NCBI RefSeq assembly: GCF_000021985.1 | Contig: NC_011901.1 | Span: 3,234,501 to 3,298,500 of the forward strand | Direction: 5' to 3' | Length of the DNA stretch: 64,000 nucleotides | Origin: Thioalkalivibrio sulfidiphilus HL-EbGr7 | GTDB taxonomy: Bacteria; Pseudomonadota; Gammaproteobacteria; Ectothiorhodospirales; Ectothiorhodospiraceae | Shown here: piece by piece, positions 1-8,188 of the stretch | Layout: each line of letters starts with the position of its first letter | Numbering within the stretch: position 1 is the stretch's first letter | Notes under the pieces: generated by a model | Told to the model about the DNA's origin: nothing | The model's database searches: none | The model's input: the letters and a program-made list of their open reading frames with translations, nothing else | Made by a program: the position numbers and the translations under genes

Positions 1-3000
1 GTGTACTCGCAGGCCGACGCCCACTCCCTGCACGTGAGCCAGGCGGACGAGGCGGTGTGCATCGGCCCTGCACCGGCCCGGGACAGCTACCTGGACTGGA
101 ACAAGATCCTGGAGGTGGCCCGCAGCACCGGCGCCGAGGCCATCCACCCCGGCTACGGCTTCCTGAGCGAGAACGCCGCCTTCGCCGAGGCATGCGAGCA
201 GGCGGGCATCGCCTTCATCGGCCCGACGCCGCAGCAGATGCGCGACTTCGGCCTCAAACACACGGCCCGGTCCCTGGCCGCCGAGAACGGCGTGCCCCTG
301 CTGCCCGGCACCGGCCTGCTGGACGACCTGGACCACGCCCGGCGCGAGGCCCTGCGCATCGGCTACCCGGTGATGCTCAAGAGCACCGCCGGCGGCGGCG
401 GCATCGGCATGCAGATCTGCCGCTCGGAGAAGCAATTGGAGGAGGCCTTCCACTCGGTGGAACGCCTGAGCCGCAACAACTTCGGCCAGGGCGGCATCTT
501 CCTGGAGAAGTACGTGGAGTACGCCCGGCACCTGGAGGTGCAGATCTTCGGCGACGGCGAGGGCCGCGTGGTGGCCCTGGGCGAACGGGACTGCTCGGTG
601 CAGCGGCGCAACCAGAAGGTGATCGAGGAGACCCCGGCGCCGGGCATCGACGACGGCCTGCGCGCGCAGCTCATGGACGCGGCGGTGCGCCTGGGCCAGG
701 CGGTGAACTACCGTTCCGCCGGCACCGTGGAATACGTCTACGATACCCGGACCGGCGCCTTCTACTTCCTGGAGGTGAACACCCGGCTGCAGGTGGAACA
801 CGGGGTCACCGAGGAGGTGACCGGCGTGGACCTGGTGGCCTGGATGGTGCGCCTGGCCGCCGGCGAGCGCGACTTCCTGGGCGCCTACCGGCACGCCCCC
901 CGGGGCGCCGCCATCCAGGCGCGCCTCTACGCCGAGGACCCGGGCAAGCAGTTCCAGCCCTCCAGCGGCGTGCTCACCGCACTGCGCCTGCCTTCGGACA
1001 TTCGCGTCGAGACCTGGGTGGAACAGGGTTCCGAGATCTCGCCCCACTACGACCCCATGATCGCCAAGCTCATCGCCCGGGGCGCGGACCGGGACGAGGC
1101 CCGGGCCCGGCTCGGCGAGGCGATCGCGTGCGCCGAGCTGCACGGCATCGAGTCCAACCTGCCCTACCTGGGCCAGATCCTCGCCGACGACGTGTTCCGG
1201 CAGGCGCAGCACTACACCCGCTACCTGGATCGCCTCGCCTACCGCCCCGCCACCCTCGAGGTGCTCTCCCCCGGCACCCAGTCCATGGTGCAGGACTACC
1301 CCGGGCGCACCGGCTACTGGCCCATCGGTGTGCCGCCCTCGGGCCCCATGGACCATCTCGCCTTCCGCCTGGCCAACCGGGCGGTGGGCAACCCGGAAGG
1401 CGCGGCGGCCCTGGAACTGACCGTCACCGGCCCGACCCTGCGCTTCAACACGGACACGGTGATTGCGCTCACCGGCGCCTGGATGAAGGCCCTGCTGGAC
1501 GGCCAGGAGATCCCCTACTGGCAGCCGGTGCCGGTGCGCGCCGGCAGCACCCTCAGGCTGCGCGCCATCAGCGGCGCCGGCAGCCGCAGCTACCTGGCGG
1601 TCAAGGGTGGTCTGGACGTGCCCGACTACATGGGCAGCAAGTCCACCTTCACCCTGGGCCAGTTCGGCGGCCACGGCGGGCGCACCCTGCGGACGGGCGA
1701 CGTGCTGCGACTCAACGCCGCCAGCGCACCGGACGAGACCTGCCGGGAGATCCCGGCGGCCCTGATCCCGGCCTACGGCAGACACTGGGTCATTCAGGTC
1801 ACCTACGGCCCCCACGGCGCGCCGGACTTCTTCACCGACGCGGACATGGCGACCTTCTTCGCCACCGACTGGGAGGTGCACTACAACTCCAGCCGAACCG
1901 GGGTGCGTCTGATCGGCCCGAAGCCCCGGTGGGCCCGGGAGGACGGCGGCGAGGCGGGCCTGCACCCCTCCAACATCCACGACAACGCCTACGCCATCGG
2001 CGCGGTGGACTTCACCGGCGACATGCCGGTGATCCTGGGTCCCGACGGACCGAGCCTGGGCGGCTTCGTGTGCCCCGTGACCATCATCCAGGCGGAACTG
2101 TGGAAGCTGGGCCAGCTCACCCCCGGCGACACCCTGCGCTTCCACTGCACCGACATCGCCAGCGCCAACGCCCTGGAGGCGCACCAGGACCGCTGCATCG
2201 CCACCCTGTCCCCCGCCCCCGCCCCCGCCATCCAGGCCCGGGTGCCGGGCGTGGACACCAGTCCCGTCCTGTACCGGCGTGAGGCAGACGCGGATCACGT
2301 GGGCGTCTGCTATCGCCAGGCCGGCGACCGTTACCTGCTGATCGAGTACGGCCCCCTGGTGCTGGATCTCAGGCTGCGTTTCCGGGTGCACGCCCTGATG
2401 GACTGGATCGAACGCCAGGCCATCGAGGGCATCATCGAGACCACCCCGGGCATCCGCTCCCTGCAGGTGCACTACGACAGCCGGGTGATCGGCCAGGCGG
2501 ACCTGGTGCGGCTGCTCAAGCAGGCCGAGGACGCCCTGCCCGCCATCGAGGACATGCAGGTGCCGAGCCGCATCGTGCACCTGCCCCTGTCCTGGGACGA
2601 CCCCTCCACCCGGCTCGCCATCGAGAAGTACATGCAGTCGGTGCGCCCCGACGCCCCCTGGTGTCCCAGCAACATCGAGTTCATCCGCCGCATCAACGGC
2701 CTGGAAGACATCGATCAGGTGAAGGACATCCTGTTCAACGCCCGCTACCTGGTCATGGGCCTGGGCGACGTCTACCTGGGCGCGCCGGTGGCCACGCCGC
2801 TGGACCCGCGCCACCGCCTGGTGACCACCAAGTACAACCCGGCGCGCACCTGGACGCCGGAGAACGCCGTGGGCATCGGCGGCGCGTACCTGTGCGTCTA
2901 CGGCATGGAAGGGCCGGGCGGCTACCAGTTCGTGGGCCGCACGGTGCAGATGTGGAACCGCTACCGGCAGACCCGGGACTTCACCGAGGGCAAGCAGTGG

Positions 3001-3525
3001 CTGCTGCGCTTCTTCGACCAGCTGCGCTTCTACCCGGTGAGCCACGAGGAACTGCTGCGCATGCGCGAGGACTTCGTGCACGGCCGCTTCAACCTGCGCA
3101 TCGAGGAGACCACCTTGAGGCTCGGCGACTACCTGCGCTTCCTGGAGGAAAACGCCGAATCCATCGCCGCCTTCAAGGCCCGCCAGCAGGCCGCCTTCGA
3201 GGCGGAGCGGGAGCGCTGGAAGCAGGCCGGCCAGGCAGAGCACGTGGATGCGCTGCCGGACGATGAATCCACCTCCGACGCGCCCTTCGACCTGCCCGAG
3301 GGCTGCCTGGCGGTGGCCTCGCCGGTCACCGGCAGCGTCTGGGAGATCGCGGTCAAGCCCGGCGACCGGGTCGCCCCCGGCGACACCTTGGTGGTGGTGG
3401 AGGCCATGAAGATGGAGATCCCCATCGAGGCGGACGAGGAGGCCGTGGTGCGCGAGGTGCTCTGCGCCCGGGGCGGCTCGGTGCATGCCGGCCAGGCGGT
3501 GATCATCCTGGAACTCCAGTCCTGA
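1..3525 (+). CDS. uca: urea carboxylase, 5'-truncated by window edge
   Basis: ATP- and biotin-dependent urea carboxylase, which converts urea to allophanate (first half of urea amidolyase). The frame is open from base 1, and the first residues (VYSQADAHSLHVSQADEAV) correspond to about residue 35 of a biotin carboxylase domain, so the true start lies upstream. Domains in order: ATP-grasp biotin carboxylase (~1-415, glycine-rich GGGGIGMQ near 130), KipA/AHS2-like (~420-720), KipI/AHS1-like (~750-960), linker, and C-terminal biotinyl domain with VEAMKMEIP and biotin-accepting Lys at about residue 1137 of this fragment. The full KipA/KipI insertion separates urea carboxylase from acetyl- or pyruvate-carboxylases. 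Allophanate hydrolase follows after 26 bp, completing the pathway. The two activities are on separate polypeptides here, not fused as in yeast. Confidence 0.95.
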   Translation: MYSQADAHSLHVSQADEAVCIGPAPARDSYLDWNKILEVARSTGAEAIHPGYGFLSENAAFAEACEQAGIAFIGPTPQQMRDFGLKHTARSLAAENGVPLLPGTGLLDDLDHARREALRIGYPVMLKSTAGGGGIGMQICRSEKQLEEAFHSVERLSRNNFGQGGIFLEKYVEYARHLEVQIFGDGEGRVVALGERDCSVQRRNQKVIEETPAPGIDDGLRAQLMDAAVRLGQAVNYRSAGTVEYVYDTRTGAFYFLEVNTRLQVEHGVTEEVTGVDLVAWMVRLAAGERDFLGAYRHAPRGAAIQARLYAEDPGKQFQPSSGVLTALRLPSDIRVETWVEQGSEISPHYDPMIAKLIARGADRDEARARLGEAIACAELHGIESNLPYLGQILADDVFRQAQHYTRYLDRLAYRPATLEVLSPGTQSMVQDYPGRTGYWPIGVPPSGPMDHLAFRLANRAVGNPEGAAALELTVTGPTLRFNTDTVIALTGAWMKALLDGQEIPYWQPVPVRAGSTLRLRAISGAGSRSYLAVKGGLDVPDYMGSKSTFTLGQFGGHGGRTLRTGDVLRLNAASAPDETCREIPAALIPAYGRHWVIQVTYGPHGAPDFFTDADMATFFATDWEVHYNSSRTGVRLIGPKPRWAREDGGEAGLHPSNIHDNAYAIGAVDFTGDMPVILGPDGPSLGGFVCPVTIIQAELWKLGQLTPGDTLRFHCTDIASANALEAHQDRCIATLSPAPAPAIQARVPGVDTSPVLYRREADADHVGVCYRQAGDRYLLIEYGPLVLDLRLRFRVHALMDWIERQAIEGIIETTPGIRSLQVHYDSRVIGQADLVRLLKQAEDALPAIEDMQVPSRIVHLPLSWDDPSTRLAIEKYMQSVRPDAPWCPSNIEFIRRINGLEDIDQVKDILFNARYLVMGLGDVYLGAPVATPLDPRHRLVTTKYNPARTWTPENAVGIGGAYLCVYGMEGPGGYQFVGRTVQMWNRYRQTRDFTEGKQWLLRFFDQLRFYPVSHEELLRMREDFVHGRFNLRIEETTLRLGDYLRFLEENAESIAAFKARQQAAFEAERERWKQAGQAEHVDALPDDESTSDAPFDLPEGCLAVASPVTGSVWEIAVKPGDRVAPGDTLVVVEAMKMEIPIEADEEAVVREVLCARGGSVHAGQAVIILELQS

Positions 3526-3551
3526 ATCCCTTTGCCCCCGCGAGACCGACC

Positions 3552-5396
3552 ATGAAGCACCCGCATCTGAGCCTGGACATCGACAGCCTGCACCGCGCCT
3601 ACCGGGAGGGCCGGCTGACACCCGCCGAGCTGATCGACGAGGTGCTCGCGCGCATCGCCGCGCAACCGGATCGCCACGAATGGATCCGGGTGCTGGACCG
3701 GGACGCCCTCATGGCCCACGCCGCACGCCTGGAAGGCGAGAGTCCCGACACCCTGCCCCTGTACGGCATCCCCTTCGCCATCAAGGACAACATCGATCTC
3801 GCCGGCGTGCCCACCACCGCCGCCTGCCCGGCCTTCGCCTATACGCCAGAGCACAGCGCCTTCGTGGTCGAGCGCCTGATCGAGGCCGGCGCCCTGCCCA
3901 TCGGCAAGACCAACCTGGACCAGTTCGCCACCGGCCTGGTGGGCACCCGGTCACCCTATGGCGCCTGCGCCAACGCCTTCGACCCGGCCTACATCTCCGG
4001 CGGATCCAGCGCCGGCTCGGCGGTCACCGTGGCCACCGGGGTGGTGAGCTTTTCCCTGGGCACCGACACCGCGGGCTCCGGCCGGGTACCGGCGGCCTTC
4101 AACAACCTGATCGGCGTGAAGCCCACCCGGGGCCTGCTGTCCGCCTCGGGCGTGGTGCCCGCCTGCCGCAGCCTGGACACCGTGTCCATCTTCGCCCTCA
4201 CGGTGCCCGACGCCGAGCGCGTACTGGCGGTGACCGCCGCCTTCGATGCGCACGACGCCTATGCACGGCCCCGGCCGCTCACCACCCACGGCTTCGATCC
4301 CGCCCGGTTCCGCTTCGGCGTGCCCCGGGCGGAACAGCTGCAATTCTTCGGCAACGCCGAGGCCGAGCGCCTGTTCCACGAGGCGGTGGCGCGCCTTCAA
4401 TCCCTGGGCGGGACGCGGGTGGAGATCGACTTCGCCCCCTTCCTGGACGCCGCGCGCCTGCTCTACGAGGGCCCCTGGGTCACCGAACGCTACCTGGCCA
4501 CCCAGCCCCTGATCGACGAGGCACCCGGTGAACTGCTGGCCGTGACCCGGGGCATCATCGGCGGCGGCGCCGCGCCCAGGGCCACGGACTGCTTCCGCGC
4601 CCAGTACCGGCTCATGGACTACAAACGCCAGGCCGAGGCCGCCTGGCAGGCGGTGGACGTGCTGGTCACCCCCACCGCCGGGACGATCTACACCATCGCG
4701 CAGGTGAACGCCGACCCGGTGCGGCTCAACTCAAATCTTGGCTACTACACCAACTTCATGAACCTGCTGGACCTGGCGTCGCTCGCGGTACCCGCCGGTT
4801 TCCAGGCCGACGGCCTGCCCTTCGGCATCACCCTGATCGCCCCGGCCTTCGGCGACGGCGCCCTGCTGCCCCTGGGCGAGCGCTTCCAGCACGCCTCGGT
4901 TGAAACCCAGGGCGCCACGGCGCACCCGGTGCCGGCGCCCCGTCCGGTGACCGGCCCCGCCCCCGGCCACCTCCGCGTGGCGGTCTGCGGTGCCCACATG
5001 CAGGGGCTGCCGCTCAATCACCAGCTCACCGAGCGCGGCGCCCGGCTGGTGGCAAAGACCCGCACCAGCCCCCACTACCGCTTCTACGCCCTGGCCGGCG
5101 GCCCGCCCTGGCGCCCCGGACTGGTGCGCGATGCCGGCGGGCAGGCCATCGAGGTGGAGGTCTGGGAACTGCCCGCGGCCCACTTCGGCAGCTTCGTGGA
5201 CGGCATCCCCGCGCCGCTTGGCATCGGCCGGGTGGAACTGGCCGATGGCAGCCGTGTGGCCGGCTTCCTGTGCGAGCCCCACGGAGTGGCCGACGCCCGG
5301 GAGATCACCCACCTGGGCGGCTGGCGCGCCTACCTAGGAGCCTGTCGGACCGAATTGATCACAGACAGTGCACGCGCCGGTGCGGATGGCCTATAA
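3552..5396 (+). CDS. atzF: allophanate hydrolase
   Basis: Hydrolyses allophanate to ammonium and CO2, the second step of the ATP-dependent urea pathway. The N-terminal amidase-signature domain (~1-460) shows the Ser-cisSer-Lys triad as K78 (FAIKDN), S152 (GGSSAGS) and S176 (TDTAGSGR); the spacing is identical to AtzF K91/S165/S189. The C-terminal ~150 residues form the allophanate-hydrolase C-terminal domain (AVCGAHMQGLPLN...). The 614-aa length is normal for the family. The ATG is preceded by the GAGACCGA stretch that recurs before several starts in this window. The last ~18 codons run past the usual family end, and the stop codon lies inside a TATAAT hexamer that may serve the next gene. 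Confidence 0.95.
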   Translation: MKHPHLSLDIDSLHRAYREGRLTPAELIDEVLARIAAQPDRHEWIRVLDRDALMAHAARLEGESPDTLPLYGIPFAIKDNIDLAGVPTTAACPAFAYTPEHSAFVVERLIEAGALPIGKTNLDQFATGLVGTRSPYGACANAFDPAYISGGSSAGSAVTVATGVVSFSLGTDTAGSGRVPAAFNNLIGVKPTRGLLSASGVVPACRSLDTVSIFALTVPDAERVLAVTAAFDAHDAYARPRPLTTHGFDPARFRFGVPRAEQLQFFGNAEAERLFHEAVARLQSLGGTRVEIDFAPFLDAARLLYEGPWVTERYLATQPLIDEAPGELLAVTRGIIGGGAAPRATDCFRAQYRLMDYKRQAEAAWQAVDVLVTPTAGTIYTIAQVNADPVRLNSNLGYYTNFMNLLDLASLAVPAGFQADGLPFGITLIAPAFGDGALLPLGERFQHASVETQGATAHPVPAPRPVTGPAPGHLRVAVCGAHMQGLPLNHQLTERGARLVAKTRTSPHYRFYALAGGPPWRPGLVRDAGGQAIEVEVWELPAAHFGSFVDGIPAPLGIGRVELADGSRVAGFLCEPHGVADAREITHLGGWRAYLGACRTELITDSARAGADGL

Positions 5397-5397
5397 T
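5392..5397 (+). promoter_or_regulatory. possible -10 hexamer overlapping atzF stop
   Basis: A perfect TATAAT hexamer spans the atzF stop codon, 81 bp before the GTG of the cytochrome c gene. No good TTGACA-like -35 lies 16-18 bp upstream (TGCACG is the best), so this is a weak promoter candidate. Confidence 0.3.
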
Positions 5398-5477
5398 CCG
5401 CGCCTGTTTTTTCGGTTCCGGGGTCCTGCGCGTTGTCGTCAGGGTCTACGGTGGCGCGACAGCGTTGGGAGGAAAAC

Positions 5478-6299
5478 GTGGCAAACCCACAACAGAAGAC
5501 TGACTTCACGACCAAATTCGTTCTGGCCATCAGCGTCGTGGTACTGCTGGTGACCGTGATCTTCCTGGTGACCCGCCTGATCAATGTGATCGATCAGGCA
5601 CGTGCCCCGGCCGAACCGAGCACCTCCGCCCAGGCCATGGTGGAGGAGCGCATCCGGCCCATCGGCCGCGTGGTCTCCGCCGATGTGGACGCCCAGGCCG
5701 TTGCCGCGCCCCGCACCGCCGCCGACATCTACCGCGGCGTCTGCGCTGCCTGCCACGACACCGGCGCCGCCGGTGCCCCCCGCAAGGGCGACGAGGCCGA
5801 ATGGCGCACGCGCATGGGCCAGGGCTTCGACACCGTCCTGAGCCATGCCATCAACGGCTTCAACGCCATGCCCGCCCGGGGCGGCGATCCCAGCCTGAGC
5901 GATGACGACATGCGCCAGGTGGTGGCCTACCTGCTGACTGAATCCGGCATCCGCGTGAACGGCGCCGCTGCCAGCGCACCCGCGGCTGCGCCTGCTGCTG
6001 CTCCGGCTGCGGCTGCTCCTGCTCCTGCGGCCGCCCCTACCGCCACCGCCGCAGCCGGCGACGCCACTGCCGGTCAGGCCAAGTTCGCCAGCTGCGCCGC
6101 CTGTCACGGCGCCCAGGGCCAGGGCATGGGCATCTTCCCCAAGCTGGCCGGCACCGCCCCCGAGCGCATCGCCGAACTGCTGAAGAAGTACCGCGCCGGC
6201 GAGCAGGTCGGTCCCCAGACCGCCCTGATGGCCCCCAACGCCACCGGCCTGTCCGACCAGGACATCGCCGACCTGGCCGCCTTTGTCGGCACCCTGTAA
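5478..6299 (+). CDS. membrane-anchored diheme cytochrome c (c5 family)
   Basis: Electron-carrier protein held in the cytoplasmic membrane by one N-terminal helix (~residues 14-34) with two periplasmic class I heme domains. Heme motifs CAACH are at residues 89-93 and 206-210. An Ala/Pro-rich linker of about 30 residues joins the domains. The GTG start at 5478 is chosen because GGGAGG (5467-5472) sits 5 nt upstream; a TTG-initiated extension from 5433 lacks such a site. Two-domain c5-type cytochromes usually feed terminal oxidases or accept electrons from periplasmic dehydrogenases, and the sulfite dehydrogenase 8 kb downstream is a plausible partner (inference). Followed by a very strong hairpin. 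Confidence 0.85.
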   Translation: MANPQQKTDFTTKFVLAISVVVLLVTVIFLVTRLINVIDQARAPAEPSTSAQAMVEERIRPIGRVVSADVDAQAVAAPRTAADIYRGVCAACHDTGAAGAPRKGDEAEWRTRMGQGFDTVLSHAINGFNAMPARGGDPSLSDDDMRQVVAYLLTESGIRVNGAAASAPAAAPAAAPAAAAPAPAAAPTATAAAGDATAGQAKFASCAACHGAQGQGMGIFPKLAGTAPERIAELLKKYRAGEQVGPQTALMAPNATGLSDQDIADLAAFVGTL

Positions 6300-6301
6300 G
6301 G

Positions 6302-6366
6302 GTTCGATCCCTTGGCATGAAAAAAGGGGCGCCGTTAGCGCCCTTTTTTCATGCCAAGGATCGAAC
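6302..6366. terminator. long bidirectional hairpin terminator
   Basis: An inverted repeat with ~29-31-bp arms (6302-6332 against 6338-6366) and two 1-nt bulges around a 5-nt loop. The core GGGGCGC/GCGCCC is flanked by A6 on the left and T6 on the right, so it can terminate transcription in both directions. It lies just after the cytochrome stop. Confidence 0.85.
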
Positions 6367-6367
6367 T

Positions 6368-6486
6368 GAAGTGCGAAGTGAGAATTGGGAAGTGAGAAAG
6401 AAAAAACCCGTCATGATGGGTTTTCTGACTTCACACTTCCTACTTCTCACTTCCAACTTCATTGCTCACTTCCCACTTCGCACTTT
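6368..6486. repeat. GAAGTGAG-type inverted repeat with inner terminator
   Basis: Left arm 6368-6398 carries reiterated GAAGTGNGAAGTGAGAA. Right arm 6444-6486 carries the complementary CACTTCNCACTTC reiterations. Inside is a small hairpin AAAACCC/GGGTTTT (6403-6424) followed on the minus strand by TTTTTTC, a good terminator for comM. The comM open frame as sequenced reads into the right arm. Confidence 0.75.
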
Positions 6487-8017
6487 CATGTCTTACATCC
6501 GCCAGCGATCCAGCGCCCGGTAGGTCAATGACTCCGCCAGGTGCTCCGGTGTAATCCCCTCGCTCCCCGCCAGATCGGCGATGGTCCTCGCCACCCGCAG
6601 GATGCGGTGGGCGGAACGGGCGGAGAGGTGAAACCGCTCCATGGCTGACTCGAGCATCCCCCCGGCCCGCCCCGTCCAGGGCGCAATGGATGCGGATCCC
6701 CTGACCGTCCAGCAGCGCATTGCTGTGGCCCTGTCGCGTCAGCTGCCGCGCACGGCAATCCAACACCCGGGTACGCACCGTGGCGCTGTCCTCGGGCATC
6801 GGACCCTGGGTATCGAACAGCTGGTCCTTGGGCAGGCGCGGCACCTGCACCGACAGATCGATGCGGTCCAGGAACGGCGCCGAGAGCCGCGCGCGCTGAC
6901 GGCGGATCTGCTCGGGGCTGCAGCGACAGTTGGCGGCGAGATCGCAGTCATAACCCTGGGGGCAGGGGTTCATGGCGGCCACCAGCTGAAAGCGGGCCGG
7001 GAACTCCGCCTGCCGGGCGGCCCGGGAGATGGTGATGGCGCCGCTCTCCAGGGGCTCGCGCAGCACATCCAGCACCCGCCGGTCGAACTCCGCCAGCTCG
7101 TCCAGGAACAGCACGCCGTTGTGGGCCAGGGAGATCTCACCGGGCCGTGGACTGGAACCGCCGCCCACCAGGGCCACCCCGGAGGCGGTGTGGTGCGGGG
7201 CGCGAAACGGACGCCGTTTCCAGCGCTTGAGGTCCAGGGGCTGGCCGCTCACTGCGTGGATGGCGGCCGTCGTCAACGCCTCGTCGTCGCTCATGGGCGG
7301 CAGCAGCCCCGGCAGACGGCTGGCCAGCATGGTCTTGCCGGTGCCCGGCGGGCCGATCATCAGCAGGTGGTGCTCGCCGGCGGCCGCGATCTCCAGCACC
7401 CGTCGGGCCTGGGGTTGACCGCGCACCTCGGCCAGATCCGCCCCGTTATGCTGTCCCTCGCCGGTTTGCGGGGCGGGATGCTCCACAAGCAGGGTCTCAC
7501 CCCGCAGGTGGGCACACACCTCCAGCAGATGGCCCGCCGCCAGCACCCGGCAGCCGCGCACCAGGGCCGCCTCGTCGGCATCCTCCCTCGCCACCACCAG
7601 GCTGCGCCCCGCCGAACGGGCGGACAGGGCCGCGGGAAGCACCCCGCGCACCGGGCGCAGCTCGCCATCGAGCCCCAGCTCGCCCACGAACTCGTAATCC
7701 GACAGGGCGGAGGTTGGCAACTGACCCGAGGCGGCCAGCAGGCCCAGAGCGATGCCGAGATCGAAACGCCCGCCGTCCTTGGGCAGGTCGGCGGGGGCGA
7801 GGTTGACGGTGATGCGACGGGCGGGAAATTCGAAACCGCTGGTGATCAGGGCGGCGCGCACCCGCTCCCGGCTCTCGCGCACTGCCGCCTCGGGCAGGCC
7901 GACGATGGCGCAGGCGGGCAGGCCGTTGGCGAGATGGACTTCGATCTGGACCGGCGGTGCGTGGATGCCGTCCAGTGCACGGGCATACAGGGTGGCGAGG
8001 TTCATGGATCCGTCCAT
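6440..8017 (-). CDS. comM: ComM/YifB Mg-chelatase-like AAA+ ATPase, frameshifted C-terminus
   Basis: ATPase of the YifB/ComM family; ComM is a helicase promoting branch migration during natural transformation. N-terminal ChlI/Lon-protease-like fold (~1-190), Walker A GPPGTGKTML and Walker B VLFLDELAEF are present. About residue 452 the frame leaves the family sequence. The conserved C-terminal block (MLESAMERFHLSARSAHRI...IADLAGSE...YRALDR) continues in another frame and ends at 6493. The switch falls on a G6 run (minus strand, 6658-6663); removing one G restores a continuous protein ending at 6493. As sequenced, the product ends with ~16 residues translated from the downstream repeat. ATG at 8017 follows AAGGA with 9-nt spacing. 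This could be a true mutation, slippage/phase variation or a sequencing error. Confidence 0.85.
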   Translation of the reverse strand: MDGSMNLATLYARALDGIHAPPVQIEVHLANGLPACAIVGLPEAAVRESRERVRAALITSGFEFPARRITVNLAPADLPKDGGRFDLGIALGLLAASGQLPTSALSDYEFVGELGLDGELRPVRGVLPAALSARSAGRSLVVAREDADEAALVRGCRVLAAGHLLEVCAHLRGETLLVEHPAPQTGEGQHNGADLAEVRGQPQARRVLEIAAAGEHHLLMIGPPGTGKTMLASRLPGLLPPMSDDEALTTAAIHAVSGQPLDLKRWKRRPFRAPHHTASGVALVGGGSSPRPGEISLAHNGVLFLDELAEFDRRVLDVLREPLESGAITISRAARQAEFPARFQLVAAMNPCPQGYDCDLAANCRCSPEQIRRQRARLSAPFLDRIDLSVQVPRLPKDQLFDTQGPMPEDSATVRTRVLDCRARQLTRQGHSNALLDGQGIRIHCALDGAGRGDARVSHGAVSPLRPFRPPHPAGGEDHRRSGGERGDYTGAPGGVIDLPGAGSLADVRHESAKWEVSNEVGSEK

Positions 8018-8080
8018 GGGGTGTCGTCCTTGATGGATTAAGCCTAACGCCGGGGCGCTGCGGGCTCAAGGGAGGGGTGT

Positions 8081-8150
8081 GCTTTGTGCTTTGTGCTTTG
8101 TGCTTTGTGCTTTGTGCTTTGTGCTTTGTGCTTTGTGCTTTGTGCTTTGT
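8081..8150. repeat. ten perfect copies of heptamer GCTTTGT
   Basis: 70 bp made of exactly ten GCTTTGT units, 64 bp upstream of comM (minus strand) and 35 bp after the stop of the upstream glycosyltransferase. Variable copy number by slippage is likely from the structure. Next to it (8160-8188) are about four AGYACCA heptamers, forming a second array. Confidence 0.95.
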
Positions 8151-8159
8151 CTATCACAA

Positions 8160-8188
8160 AGTACCAAGCACCAAGTACCAAGCACTAA
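8160..8188. repeat. degenerate AGYACCA heptamer array
   Basis: About four 7-bp units (AGTACCA, AGCACCA, AGTACCA, AGCACTA) adjoin the GCTTTGT array and overlap the stop codon of the neighbouring glycosyltransferase gene. Confidence 0.7.

Noticed and set aside
57-2282. 741-aa plus-strand reading frame inside urea carboxylase
   Set aside because: Arg/Pro/Gly-rich composition typical of a shifted frame in GC-rich DNA; the overlapping frame has full conserved domains.
6641-8041. 466-aa plus-strand frame opposite comM
   Set aside because: Antisense shadow of comM, His/Gln/Gly-rich, no recognisable domain.
8081-8150. CRISPR-like array
   Set aside because: Direct 7-bp tandem repeats without spacers; no cas genes in the window.
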